The notes: generated from the letters alone by a model not told the origin. DNA of 64,000 bases from Algoriphagus ratkowskyi (GCF_002150505.1 NZ_MSSV01000001.1:1-64000); one strand, 5' to 3'. Counted from the first letter of the stretch, positions 27,157 to 36,030 are shown. Numbers and translations are program-made.

Positions 27157-27378
27157 TTAATATTCGTCTTCGTTGAAAAAGAAGTCGTCTTTGGTCGGAT
27201 AATCTGGCCAAATTTCTTCGATGGTCTCATAAGGTTCGCCATCATCTTCTAATTCTTGTAGGTTTTCAACTACTTCCATTGGTGCGCCGGATCGGATGGC
27301 ATAATCAATTAATTCATCCTTGGTGGCTGGCCATGGTGCGTCCTCTAGATAGGATGCTAATTCGAGTGTCCAGTACAT
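27157..27378 (-). CDS. DUF2795 domain small acidic protein
   Basis: A 73-aa protein matching the DUF2795 type: W-T-L-E-L-A-S-Y-L-E-D-A-P-W-P-A-T-K-D-E-L near residue 3 to 23 and an I-D-Y-A-I-R-S-G-A-P helix, followed by an acidic C-terminal tail ending D-D-F-F-F-N-E-D-E-Y. Small cytoplasmic proteins of this family are common in Bacteroidota and of unknown function. Its stop is right at a strong terminator; a 77-nt gap separates it from the DUF349 gene on the same strand. Confidence 0.85.
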   Translation of the reverse strand: MYWTLELASYLEDAPWPATKDELIDYAIRSGAPMEVVENLQELEDDGEPYETIEEIWPDYPTKDDFFFNEDEY

Positions 27379-27455
27379 AGTGTTTATTTTAAAGGAGTTC
27401 CGGAGATTAAGGGTTGCAAAATTATTCTTTTTTTATAATAATCAGCGGTGTATGA

Positions 27456-28703
27456 CTAATTAAAAGAGAGTTGTTTCAAAATATAATTTTTCACATCTAC
27501 TTTTCTCTTCACCGCAAATAGTTTTTTCTTCATCATTATGTCAAAATCAGCAGACTGAACGCGGAAATTCTCCGTATTGTTTTGCGCCGCTTCCAGCTCT
27601 GTTTGATCTCTACGCAATAAATCTTTTAGTAAAGCCGATTTTATTTGAATTTGTTCAGATTCAGGCTTTTCATCAAAATCATCATATTTACCGTGAACAA
27701 GTTTCTCAAGAAAAGCTTTCTCAAAAACGATATCGGAGAAGAATTGGAAGGATCTGACAATGAGATTTGCCTCTTTTGGCTTTCTCGGAGGAAGTTTTCT
27801 CCATTCTTCTTGTATCGCTTTTGCTTTTCCTACGAGTTCAAATGACGTAGGTTTTCCTGCCAGAATTTTTATTTCCTCGGTCAGTGTCTCTATTTTCTGC
27901 ATAAGTTCCCTAGGATTCATTTGAGGGCCAGTTTGCAGCGTTCTTTTATACCTGGAGAAAATGCGATTGTTCAATTTTGAGAACTCATCCCAAAGCGGCT
28001 GCCGTTTTTCCGCAGGTACCTTTCCTGCTTCTTTCCATTGACGTTGGATTTTCTTAGAAATATCAAAAGCTGTTTTTGCGTCAGGGAAATCATGAGCCTC
28101 TCTTGCTTGTAACACAAGTGCTTCATAGACTTTGATGTTTTCTTCTGCTTGAAGAGCTAAACCTTCAAAGAAATGCCTTCTGTTTTCAAAGAAATGCTGA
28201 ACAATCTCATTGAATGTTTCCTCTATTTCCTCTTGATTGTCTTTGTCAACAGGGCCAGTTTTGATCCAACGAAGTTTAAGTTCTTTATAAAATTCGGTAG
28301 TTTCTTTCCAGTCTGTATCATCCCTTTTCTCTTCAGCTTCTTGAATTAGAGCTTTCTTAACTTCAAGATTTTTACTGCGATTTACCTGAATGATTTCGTT
28401 TAAAAACTCCTCCTGTTCTTTCAGTTCATCAATTAAAGGCTCAAAATCACCCAATGCATCAGATTGCATTAGAGATTCTCTTAGGTGAATAAGCTTCATC
28501 AGAAACGATCCTTTGTTCTGATTTTCTTGAATATCATTTTTGAGTTTGCCTACTTTTTCTTTGAGTAATTCAAATCGATCCTCAAAATATTTAAGTGTAG
28601 AGGCCTCATCTTCTTTAACTTCGCCGATAATTCTATCATCCTGCCCTAAAAATCCCCTCAAATAAACTTTGTCGTTTTTGATATATCCATACGGATGCTC
28701 CAT
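27456..28703 (-). CDS. DUF349 repeat protein
   Basis: A 415-aa highly charged helical protein with several DUF349 repeats of about 75 residues; conserved W-K-x-x-G/T-P-V and W-R-K-L-P-P segments (near residues 160, 235 and 300) mark the repeat boundaries. It is probably an elongated coiled protein. DUF349 proteins have been linked to ribosome or RNA association in some reports, but function is not established. The frame is open 14 codons further upstream; the ATG at 28703 (M-E-H-P-Y-G-Y-I-K) was taken as the start since the upstream part is unlike family members. Confidence 0.85.
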   Translation of the reverse strand: MEHPYGYIKNDKVYLRGFLGQDDRIIGEVKEDEASTLKYFEDRFELLKEKVGKLKNDIQENQNKGSFLMKLIHLRESLMQSDALGDFEPLIDELKEQEEFLNEIIQVNRSKNLEVKKALIQEAEEKRDDTDWKETTEFYKELKLRWIKTGPVDKDNQEEIEETFNEIVQHFFENRRHFFEGLALQAEENIKVYEALVLQAREAHDFPDAKTAFDISKKIQRQWKEAGKVPAEKRQPLWDEFSKLNNRIFSRYKRTLQTGPQMNPRELMQKIETLTEEIKILAGKPTSFELVGKAKAIQEEWRKLPPRKPKEANLIVRSFQFFSDIVFEKAFLEKLVHGKYDDFDEKPESEQIQIKSALLKDLLRRDQTELEAAQNNTENFRVQSADFDIMMKKKLFAVKRKVDVKNYILKQLSFN

Positions 28704-28835
28704 TGTTATAAGGTAGGTTAAGTGGCAGTTTTCAAATTTCCGCAAATTAATTAATTCAAAAGCACTTATCCTAAGAAAGCGGTTTTTTTGCCATCTTTGA
28801 TATTTAAGTGCAATTCTAAAGTAAATAAATAAAGC

Positions 28836-30515
28836 ATGAGTTCAGAAAAAATCATCTTTTCAATGGCAGGGGTTTCCAAAATCTACCCGCCACAGAAAAA
28901 AGTCCTCAAAGATATTTATCTCTCTTTTTTTTATGGAGCCAAAATCGGGGTTCTAGGTTTGAACGGATCAGGCAAATCCTCTCTTTTGAAAATCATAGCC
29001 GGTATGGATAAGGAATTCCAAGGCGAAGTTGTTTGGTCTGCGGGCTACACAGTTGGAATGCTGGAGCAGGAGCCAAAACTTGATCCCACTAAGACGGTGA
29101 AGGAAGTGGTAGAAGAAGCGGTTTCAGAGACGGTTGCTTTACTAAAGGAGTTTGAAGCAATCAATGAGAAATTCATGGATCCTGCTTTGATGGAAGATCC
29201 TGACGCTATGAATGACTTGATCGAGAAGCAAGGTGTGGTGCAGGAGAAGCTAGATGCAGCCAATGCGTGGGAACTCGATGTTATGCTTGATAAAGCAATG
29301 GATGCGCTTAGACTTCCTCCTAGTGACGCCAACGTGGCGAACCTTTCGGGTGGTGAGAAGAGAAGAGTAGCACTTTGTCGCTTGCTTCTGCAGGAACCAG
29401 ACGTTCTTCTACTTGATGAGCCTACCAATCACCTTGATGCTGAGTCTGTGCATTGGTTGGAGCAACATTTGAAAAATTACAAGGGTACCGTAATCGCGGT
29501 AACTCACGATAGATACTTCTTGGATAACGTAGCCGGTTGGATTCTTGAACTGGATCGTGGTGAAGGTATTCCATGGAAAGGAAATTATTCTTCTTGGCTG
29601 GATCAGAAGCAAAACCGCTTGAAGCAGGAAGAAAAGACCGAGTCTAAGCGTCAGAAGACCCTAGAGAGGGAACTGGAATGGATCAGAATGACTCCGAAAG
29701 CGCGCCAGGCCAAAGGTAAAGCAAGATTGAGTGCATACGACAGATTAGTAGGAGAGGATTCTAAGGAAAGAGAAGCGAAACTGGAATTATTTATTCCTCC
29801 AGGGCCACGTCTCGGCGCGAAAGTGATAGAAGTAAATGGTGTGTCCAAAGCTTACGGAGATAAATTGCTTTTCGAAAACCTGACTTTTGCTTTGCCACAA
29901 GGTGGGATTGTAGGTGTGATCGGGCCAAACGGTGCGGGTAAATCCACACTTTTCAAACTAATCACTGGACAAGAAAAACCAGATGCTGGTAATTTCGAAG
30001 TAGGAGAGACAGTGCAGTTGGCTTATGTTGATCAAGGACATGATATCTTGGATCCAAACAAAACTGTTTATCAGACAATTTCTGAAGGAAACGAGTTGAT
30101 GAAACTTGGAAATAGAGAGGTTAATTCCAGAGCCTACGTTTCCAAATTCAACTTCGGTGGAGGAGATCAGGAGAAAAAGGTAGGAATACTTTCCGGAGGA
30201 GAGCGTAACCGAGTTCATTTGGCACTTACGCTGAAAGAAGGCGGAAACCTTTTACTTCTCGATGAGCCAACCAATGATTTGGACGTGAACACACTTCGAG
30301 CGCTGGAAGAAGCCTTGGAGAACTTTGGTGGATGTGCGGTGGTGATTTCCCACGATAGATGGTTCCTGGATAGAATCTGTACTCACATTTTGGCATTCGA
30401 AGGAGATTCTCAGGTGGTGTGGTTTGAAGGGAACTTCTCCGACTACGAAGAGAACAAGAAAAAGCGTCTAGGTGACGTGGAGCCTAAGCGGATTCGATAT
30501 AAGAATTTGAAATAA
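28836..30515 (+). CDS. ettA: energy-dependent translational throttle protein EttA
   Basis: A 559-aa ABC-F ATPase that binds the ribosomal E site and gates the first elongation step by ATP/ADP ratio. Two ABC domains: Walker A G-L-N-G-S-G-K-S-S near residue 42 and G-P-N-G-A-G-K-S-T near residue 364; signatures L-S-G-G-E-K-R-R and L-S-G-G-E-R-N-R; Walker B L-L-L-D-E-P-T-N-H-L-D and L-L-L-D-E-P-T-N-D-L-D. The start K-I-I-F-S-M-A-G-V-S-K-I-Y-P-P and the EttA-specific arm insertion (near residue 95-145) separate it from other ABC-F proteins. Confidence 0.96.
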   Translation: MSSEKIIFSMAGVSKIYPPQKKVLKDIYLSFFYGAKIGVLGLNGSGKSSLLKIIAGMDKEFQGEVVWSAGYTVGMLEQEPKLDPTKTVKEVVEEAVSETVALLKEFEAINEKFMDPALMEDPDAMNDLIEKQGVVQEKLDAANAWELDVMLDKAMDALRLPPSDANVANLSGGEKRRVALCRLLLQEPDVLLLDEPTNHLDAESVHWLEQHLKNYKGTVIAVTHDRYFLDNVAGWILELDRGEGIPWKGNYSSWLDQKQNRLKQEEKTESKRQKTLERELEWIRMTPKARQAKGKARLSAYDRLVGEDSKEREAKLELFIPPGPRLGAKVIEVNGVSKAYGDKLLFENLTFALPQGGIVGVIGPNGAGKSTLFKLITGQEKPDAGNFEVGETVQLAYVDQGHDILDPNKTVYQTISEGNELMKLGNREVNSRAYVSKFNFGGGDQEKKVGILSGGERNRVHLALTLKEGGNLLLLDEPTNDLDVNTLRALEEALENFGGCAVVISHDRWFLDRICTHILAFEGDSQVVWFEGNFSDYEENKKKRLGDVEPKRIRYKNLK

Positions 30516-30576
30516 AGTCTGAATGCTGAAGTGAAAAAGCTGAAAAGCTATTTCCTAGGTTAATAACCTATGAGGT

Positions 30577-30600
30577 GTCACCCTGAGCGAAGTCGAAGGG
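30577..30600. repeat. dispersed GTCACCCTGAGCGAAGTCGAAG-type element
   Basis: The intergenic stretch 30577-30600 starts GTCACCCTGAGCGAAG and continues to a CGAAGGG end, an imperfect inverted repeat that recurs across very many bacterial genomes. Only one copy in this window. Confidence 0.6.
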
Positions 30601-30769
30601 ACTTTTCGAAGGTTCATGCTTTTGGTGTTTTTCGATTAAATCTTAGAACCTCTTTCAATCTTGATAATCAGGCTTGGAGGAGGTTTTTATTTTTTATAGG
30701 TTTAGTTCAATGAACAGTTTTTTATCTAATTGCTCTTTATGTAAAAAATGGTAATCTAAATTGAATTTA

Positions 30770-32290
30770 ATGAAGAAATCAATCAATCTGGATTTTGACA
30801 GGGTCAATAAGTACTATCAGCAATCAGATAGGACTGGCTTTTTTCAGGATATTTCTTCCAAGCTTTGGAATGATCTGGGGATGGAAGAAGTGTTTTTTAA
30901 AATAGATTATACCCTTACCAAATACGGGGAGCAATTCTTGTATTATTCCCTTCGATTGGTGAAAAAGGGGCCATTGGTAGACGAAAGTTTAGAATCAACA
31001 ATTCAGTTACTCGATAAAAACCCAGGTTTTAAATCCTTTTTGAAGAACAAACTTGAAATCTTAGCAAAGAATGATTCCTATTTTTTGTGTAATGTTTTTC
31101 AAAGAGACACAGCTAAAAATCCTTGGTATATCCTCTTGTTTTATATTCTATCGGGACTTTCTGTCATTAGTGTAGTCTCGGCATTTTTCATACAATGGAT
31201 GATTTTTCCAGCTATACTAGTGATCACCTGCAATTTCATAATTCACTATTGGAGCAAACTGACTGTGTCTCTAGAGTCAAGGACATTTGGCCAGCTTGGA
31301 GAAATGCTAGCCATTTCGCAGACCATTCTTAAAGAATCAAAAAATCAAAGAATTTTCCTGCCCAAACAGCCAGAAATCGAAAAGGTAGGGGGACTCATTT
31401 TTAAGGCATCTATGCTTAAACCGAGAATAAAAGGGTTTAGTGAATTAGCGGAATTGGCTGGGTACATTTTGGAGTTGATTAAGGCTGCGTTCCTGATAGA
31501 AACCCTGCTCTATTATTCACTACTTAAAGATATACGAGAGAAGCGAAGCGTTATAGAAGATAATTTTGAGTACGTTGCATACCTGGATTTTGCGCTATGC
31601 ATTCTACAACTTAGGAGGTCAGACCCTTCGATTACCTTGCCTCAAGAGCATGATTTGCTGCAAATTGACGGCAAGGGTATGCTTCACCCTTTGCTTTCAG
31701 AATCTATTCGAAATTCTATTCTGATTGATCACAATGGCGTTTTGATCACTGGCGCTAATATGTCAGGGAAAAGCACCTTCCTAAGAATTATCGGTTTGAA
31801 TTGCCTGTTGGTCCAAACCATTAATTGTGCTTTCGCCTCGGAACTGACGCTGCCCAAACTGAAAATTTATTCGTCTATCCAGACTTTTGATGAGTTGGAA
31901 AGTGACAAAAGTTATTTTTACAGTGAGGCCGAGACGATTAAAGGAATGCTTTCAGTTCAAAATGAGCAAGATTTTAACTTGGTTTTGATCGACGAGATTT
32001 TCAAAGGAACTAACAGTCGTGAGCGACTGGTGATTTCTTCAGAAGTTCTGAAACAACTAGCCAAAGAGAATTCTATTGTGATTGCCACGACTCATGACTT
32101 GGAGCTGGTTCATGGACTCTCTGGTTTTATGTTTTTCTACTTTACCGGACAGAATGTGGCTGGTAAATATCAATACGATTTCCAGCTCAGATCTGGAGTT
32201 TTGGATAGTACCAATGCTGTTTTTGTGCTGAGAGATATGGGATATCCTGCAGGCGTTTTAGATAAAATCAGGGGAAGGTTAGATAACTAA
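30770..32290 (+). CDS. MutS-related membrane-associated ATPase
   Basis: A 506-aa protein with a C-terminal MutS domain V: Walker A G-A-N-M-S-G-K-S-T near residue 328, Walker B L-V-L-I-D-E-I-F-K-G-T-N-S-R-E near residue 405, then a conserved T-T-H-D-L-E-L. It lacks the MutS mismatch-binding domain I, so it is not canonical MutS; two strongly hydrophobic segments (about residues 121-160) precede the core, suggesting membrane association. Proteins of this kind are common in Bacteroidota and unassigned. The ATG at 30770 was chosen over a TTG three codons upstream. Confidence 0.85.
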   Translation: MKKSINLDFDRVNKYYQQSDRTGFFQDISSKLWNDLGMEEVFFKIDYTLTKYGEQFLYYSLRLVKKGPLVDESLESTIQLLDKNPGFKSFLKNKLEILAKNDSYFLCNVFQRDTAKNPWYILLFYILSGLSVISVVSAFFIQWMIFPAILVITCNFIIHYWSKLTVSLESRTFGQLGEMLAISQTILKESKNQRIFLPKQPEIEKVGGLIFKASMLKPRIKGFSELAELAGYILELIKAAFLIETLLYYSLLKDIREKRSVIEDNFEYVAYLDFALCILQLRRSDPSITLPQEHDLLQIDGKGMLHPLLSESIRNSILIDHNGVLITGANMSGKSTFLRIIGLNCLLVQTINCAFASELTLPKLKIYSSIQTFDELESDKSYFYSEAETIKGMLSVQNEQDFNLVLIDEIFKGTNSRERLVISSEVLKQLAKENSIVIATTHDLELVHGLSGFMFFYFTGQNVAGKYQYDFQLRSGVLDSTNAVFVLRDMGYPAGVLDKIRGRLDN

Positions 32291-32364
32291 ATTGAGAAAA
32301 AGGTTGAGTTTTTGATTCTAATTATTCTTTAAATCCTTTATACAGTATTTGCTTTGAATTTTAA

Positions 32365-33054
32365 ATGATGAGAAAAATTAAAAATCATGTTATATCTGCG
32401 GAATTACTCGAGAAATTTAAACTATTTAACACTCAGTTTATTCAGGCACTAATAAAGTTAAATGAGAAATCTCCGGAGGTAGCCTTAAAAATAGCTAAAC
32501 AGGGATGGTATTTAGGGTTAATTTCCCACATGGGGGCTCCATTAGAACTTAATGTTTTTCTTGAAAATAATCAGCTTAAGGAGCTTGATGAATGGATGAT
32601 GGATGAAGTAAAAGGAAGAATGGAATGGATTGAGCAATCGCTTTTAAAACGAAACCCAGAGAGGAGGCTATTATTTCAAGAAGCTTTCGATAATCATAGA
32701 AAAGGTCGGTATTTCTCTTCAATAATTCTATTACTTTCTCAAGTAGATGGAATGTGTAATGAAAGATTTGGGAAATCATTTTTCAGTATAGACCGCGGTA
32801 CGCAAAAGCCAGTTTTAAAAGAGCCTATTGAAAAAATACACCTTCATGACTTAAACTGGATGCGAATTGCTTTTAAGAGTTTGACAGCTATAAATGACAA
32901 AACCTCAAATTCACATAAATATCCCGATTTTTTAAACAGACATAATATTCTGCACGGCTTTGACACTAAATATGGCACGGAAATCAATTCATTAAAAATC
33001 ATATCATTTTTGAATTGCGTAAATGATATGATCTACTTCGATTTAGAACTATAA
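32365..33054 (+). CDS. hypothetical protein with HEPN-like C-terminus
   Basis: A 229-aa soluble protein I do not recognise by name. Predicted to be mostly helical. The C-terminal part carries L-N-R-H-N-I-L-H-G with R192 and H197 spaced R-x4-H, the catalytic signature of HEPN RNases, then a conserved-looking Y-G-T-E-I-N-S-L-K segment as in HEPN proteins of abortive-infection type. The G-R-Y-F-S-S-I-I-L-L-L-S-Q-V-D-G segment near residue 114-130 is also family-like. There is no antitoxin partner next to it. It starts with two adjacent ATG codons. It lies at the left edge of the AT-rich island, and a defence role is only inference. Confidence 0.6.
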   Translation: MMRKIKNHVISAELLEKFKLFNTQFIQALIKLNEKSPEVALKIAKQGWYLGLISHMGAPLELNVFLENNQLKELDEWMMDEVKGRMEWIEQSLLKRNPERRLLFQEAFDNHRKGRYFSSIILLLSQVDGMCNERFGKSFFSIDRGTQKPVLKEPIEKIHLHDLNWMRIAFKSLTAINDKTSNSHKYPDFLNRHNILHGFDTKYGTEINSLKIISFLNCVNDMIYFDLEL

Positions 33055-33160
33055 TAGCGCTAATAACTAAGACTTTTTAATTGATCAATCTAAAATATTT
33101 ACCAGCAATCTTGAATTTTTAAATAAAAAAACATCAAAGGTCAGCTCACTTATTTCACTT

Positions 33161-33397
33161 CTGTCTGCGTCACCTAATACTTTTGATCATAAAATTTCCA
33201 ACTGATGATTTTTCCAAGCAGCTCCTTCCAAAAATACAGAATGAGGAAGGCTCAAATCCCAAGTCCCAAGTCCCAAGCTTTTTTAAAAAGAAAGCATTCG
33301 CATGAATTTTCTTCAGGGCTACAGCATTTTGCTAAGCAGGGTCTACAGCCAAATTGTAAAGCATTGGCAGTCTGTCTGGAATGGTTACAAGTTTCCA
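33161..33397 (-). pseudogene. sulfatase 3'-end remnant, copy A
   Basis: The plus strand here aligns with the 3' end of the intact sulfatase gene at 39243-40664: shared landmarks are CTGCGTCAC, CAGGATGAGGAAG-like sequence, GCCAAATTGTAAAGCAT and CTGGAATGGTTACAAGTTTCC. It is broken by indels and stops and covers only the last about 75 codons. Relative to copy B it carries one extra TCCCAAG heptamer (three tandem copies versus two near 33257). Confidence 0.8.
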
Positions 33398-33890
33398 AAC
33401 TTTATGAAACTAAGTGCTCTCAAGATTTATCTAAGAGCTTAGCAGTGGAACCAGATAGATATGCCAAAATACTAGGAGCAGTTTTAGCTATAAATAAAAA
33501 AGTTGTTATGATTTAATATCGGACTAATAATGTCTGTTAGCTGAAACCATCGATACTGTCACTCTGTCTCAATCAACAGAATAAACTAGACGGTGTTCAA
33601 GGTTGATTCTTCTAGACCAGAAGCCAGAATAGTTATTTTTCAATCGATCTGGTTTACCTGTACCAGTTTCAGAATGCTGGATGAAATGAGAGATGAAGGA
33701 ATTGAAATCAGGTTTTCCAAGCGGTCGAATTCCTTTGTTTTCGAGAATTGTAAAGGCTTAAATGTGTTTTTCTCACTTGAGGTTTTGGAGTCAAGTGAAA
33801 ATAGGAATATCTCTGCCGGAAAAAGTTTGAATTATGTTCCAGCATCTAAAATTTTAGACGGAACTATGTTTTCTTTAACCTATGATCAGT
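33346..33890. repeat. 545-bp module-leader direct repeat, copy A
   Basis: This block recurs at 36242-36786 with a constant offset of 2,896 nt checked at several points, so no net insertion or deletion separates them. Its first 50 nt are the end of the sulfatase remnant; the rest has no homology I recognise. Plus-strand frames (33205-33516 and GTG 33593-33913) continue through it, but differences between copies fall on all three codon positions, so coding is doubtful. It ends just before the double-glycine peptides and may hold their promoter. Confidence 0.85.
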
Positions 33891-33987
33891 CGGCAAAGAG
33901 AAAGGCTAGCTAACTTATTTGCTCGTGCTGAGATTGGGAATTCCGATGCCCGGAAAAGATTGGTGTAAAGCATAAATTGTTTAACTT

Positions 33988-34176
33988 ATGGATAATTTTA
34001 AAGAGTTGACTTCATCTGAAATTAAATTTATTGATGGGGGTGGTTGGATTGCAGATGCTGTAGAATGGTTTGTTAGTGGGCTGATTTGCGGCTGCACAAA
34101 TGATGCAAGAGAAGGTGCAAGAGGGTACGGAGGTGTTCTAGGGATGAATGATTATGTCCCAAATTCTGCCAAATAA
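33988..34176 (+). CDS. double-glycine leader peptide 1 (bacteriocin-like)
   Basis: A 62-aa peptide with a classical GG leader: M-D-N-F-K-E-L-T-S-S-E-I-K-F-I-D-G-G-G, then a 43-residue core beginning W-I-A-D-A-V-E-W-F-V and containing C-G-C and a Gly-rich middle. The leader matches class II bacteriocin and secreted-peptide leaders cleaved after GG by C39-type peptidase exporters; many Bacteroidota peptides of this type are annotated as class IIb bacteriocin-like. No exporter is adjacent. It starts 98 nt after the 545-bp repeat and is 11 nt ahead of peptide 2. Confidence 0.75.
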   Translation: MDNFKELTSSEIKFIDGGGWIADAVEWFVSGLICGCTNDAREGARGYGGVLGMNDYVPNSAK

Positions 34177-34187
34177 ATTATATAATT

Positions 34188-34364
34188 ATGAAAAAAATTA
34201 AAATCGATATTATGGAAAATTTACTTGAAACCGAATTGTTATCAATTTCTGGAGGACAAAATTTACTTGGCCCAACTTTCTGGTGGTTGTATGTGTTTAC
34301 GGAGGTTATGGAAGGAGTACAAAAGGGAGTGGTAACTGATTGTAGTGAAACTTGTACTAACTAA
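34188..34364 (+). CDS. double-glycine leader peptide 2 (bacteriocin-like)
   Basis: A 58-aa peptide too short for routine gene calling. Leader M-K-K-I-K-I-D-I-M-E-N-L-L-E-T-E-L-L-S-I then S-G-G, core of 35 residues with aromatic-rich P-T-F-W-W-L-Y-V-F and a C-terminal C-S-E-T-C pair that could form a disulfide. It follows peptide 1 by 11 nt, so the two are probably cotranscribed like the two components of a two-peptide bacteriocin. Its stop is 7 nt before a 12-bp hairpin. Confidence 0.7.
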   Translation: MKKIKIDIMENLLETELLSISGGQNLLGPTFWWLYVFTEVMEGVQKGVVTDCSETCTN

Positions 34365-34371
34365 CAAAAAT

Positions 34372-34399
34372 AAATGGGTAGAAAATCATTTCTACCCAT
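34372..34399 (+). promoter_or_regulatory. 12-bp hairpin between peptides and CPBP gene
   Basis: AATGGGTAGAAA / TTTCTACCCATT pairs perfectly over a 4-nt loop. There is no T-run after it, so it may be an RNA processing or stability element rather than a terminator. The apparent upstream ATG of the membrane protein (34374) lies inside the stem, a reason to prefer the ATG at 34410. Confidence 0.7.
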
Positions 34400-34409
34400 T
34401 CTAGATATT

Positions 34410-34982
34410 ATGAATGAAAAGTTGAAGTTTGTGATAGTTTTTTTTGGACTTATTATCTACAATTTTGTTTTTGTTGATAAGATCTCATTCCATTTTGGTC
34501 TTGAAGGTAATACCAAAGCATTTTCAAGTTTAACTTTAATTTCCATTATATCGGCGATAGTGATTGCTCCAATATTGGAAGAAAGTATATTTAGGTGGGT
34601 GCTTTTAAAGAATGAAATGATTAAATATTATTTATATATTTTGTATAGTTTATGTATTATATTATTTATTGATGTCAATACTGGAGTGATTTTATTATTA
34701 TTTTTTTCTGGAGGACTTCTTCTTTTACACAAAGTAAAAGAAGAAAGCAGTTTAATTTTTTATGTTTTTATTTTTTTCGGGGCAATAACTTTCAGTTTGA
34801 TTCATATTCCTGTTATAAGTGGGTCGTCATTAAGAATTAATTTGATTATAGCAATATCGGCATTCCTTCCAATAGGCTTCTTTCTTTCTTTAATTAGAAC
34901 TAAATTTGGATTAATTTACTCTATATTGTTGCATTGTGTTTATAATGTCATTATTTTATCTGTAAATGAAGTTGTATATTAA
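34410..34982 (+). CDS. CPBP-family intramembrane protease-like protein
   Basis: A 190-aa protein with six to seven hydrophobic helices and all three CPBP (Abi/CaaX protease-bacteriocin processing) motifs: E-E-S-I-F-R at residues 57-62, F-S-L-I-H with His132, and H-C-V-Y-N with His175 and Asn179. The family includes bacteriocin self-immunity and maturation proteins in firmicutes (for example the SkkI/PlnI type), which fits the preceding GG peptides. It is clearly richer in A and T than its surroundings. The start at 34410 was chosen over 34374 because of the hairpin. The next gene overlaps its end by 17 nt. Confidence 0.85.
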   Translation: MNEKLKFVIVFFGLIIYNFVFVDKISFHFGLEGNTKAFSSLTLISIISAIVIAPILEESIFRWVLLKNEMIKYYLYILYSLCIILFIDVNTGVILLLFFSGGLLLLHKVKEESSLIFYVFIFFGAITFSLIHIPVISGSSLRINLIIAISAFLPIGFFLSLIRTKFGLIYSILLHCVYNVIILSVNEVVY

Positions 34983-35169
34983 GTTTATTATTTATTCCAT
35001 ATTAACATTTTTTGCAATAAGTTCCATTGATTTAATAATTGAAGTTTTTTTACGGGGATTTTCATTTAAGGACTGGTTGAATAACTTTATAGTTATAAGA
35101 GTTAGAATAAACTTACTAGTTTCAATACTTTTTTCTTTTTACATAATAATAATGCGTAGATCTAAATAA
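34966..35169 (+). CDS. 67-aa two-helix membrane peptide, candidate immunity protein
   Basis: A short hydrophobic protein with two transmembrane helices (about residues 5-28 and 43-62) and a basic end R-R-S-K. It overlaps the CPBP gene by 17 nt, suggesting translational coupling. Very AT-rich. I do not recognise a family; size and topology resemble small bacteriocin immunity proteins, but that is inference from context. Confidence 0.5.
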   Translation: MKLYIKFIIYSILTFFAISSIDLIIEVFLRGFSFKDWLNNFIVIRVRINLLVSILFSFYIIIMRRSK

Positions 35170-35299
35170 ATTTTTCAAACACGAATTTAATGGGTACTTA
35201 TCTCTAAGCAAAAAGATGTTTATAGAGTTTAATTTCCACAACCCTGCTTAAGTTAGAGGAAGACTGGGAAGTCCAATTGATTGAAACAGCTCCCTCTCT

Positions 35300-36030
35300 C
35301 TTCCTAGCAAAGCAGCTAATATGCAGCGTCTGTACGAAATCCAAAAAGAGCTGGGTTTAACCCTCTCACTAAATGAATCTGTGAAACTAAGTGGAATAAC
35401 ATCTGATTACTGTGTGGATCCCACTCAGTCCAAAGGAGCATAGGACTACGAAGTATTGGTATTTGCCTATCAATACTCTATGCAGTATTCCTACAAAAGG
35501 AATGGATGATAGTATTAATACAGTTTGACTTACAAATTTTCTACGATCAGCTAAAATATCTCCCTCACGGGTTCCGGTAAGGGATTGAAATGTTCCGTTT
35601 AGAAAACGCACAATATCTTCGCCAAATAGAAAAACCAGTATGATCAACTTCGGAATCAACGACAATACCAGAAGATAGATAATCCTTCCAAAGTTGGGAC
35701 TAGGACTATTTCGGCTGAAGCTCAGAAAACCGTAGGCAAACAAAAGGAATACGAAAATTAAAAAGACCAAATCACAATCTTGACCCAGCATTGCTCAGAA
35801 ATTAGGGTTGTGAAAGCTTGATAGGAATACCAGTCAATTAGGAATAATAAGACTATGACAATTACAATGCGAACCAATAGGGAAAGATTTTTTAAACGAA
35901 AAAATATATTGCGATTTAAAGAAGACTCTAAAAAGTTAAGCCTAATAAAATTAGATCCTGTATGCAAAAAAAACAATTCATTGGTTGAAATAGATGCTAA
36001 TATATTATGCATCAATGGTGAAAACATTAG
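35300..36030 (-). pseudogene. decayed metallophosphoesterase copy with an inverted piece
   Basis: From about 35435 to 36000 the minus strand encodes fragments equal to the N-terminal part of the intact metallophosphoesterase at 37856-39070: L-I-D-W-Y-S-Y-Q-A-F, F-L-F-G-E-D-I-V-R-F-L and I-G-K-Y-Q-Y, interrupted by frame changes and stops. At 35306-35394 the plus strand instead encodes A-A-N-M-Q-R-L-Y-E-I-Q-K-E-L-G, matching a later part of the same protein (near residue 247) but in the opposite orientation, so a deletion with inversion has occurred. The 5' side also covers the intergenic sequence before the sulfatase. Confidence 0.8.

Noticed and set aside
26959-27252. Frames on both strands over the gap after the LytTR regulator
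   Set aside because: No motif, they overlap the terminator hairpin and the DUF2795 gene, and codon use looks random.
33205-33913. Plus-strand frames 33205-33516 and 33593-33913 as genes
   Set aside because: The first reads through the sulfatase remnant on the wrong strand. The second matches 36489-36758 in the repeat copy, but differences fall on all codon positions and one copy is cut by a stop, so selection for protein is not evident.
34374-34409. Upstream ATG as start of the CPBP protein
   Set aside because: It lies inside a perfect 12-bp stem; the ATG at 34410 gives a normal N-terminus.
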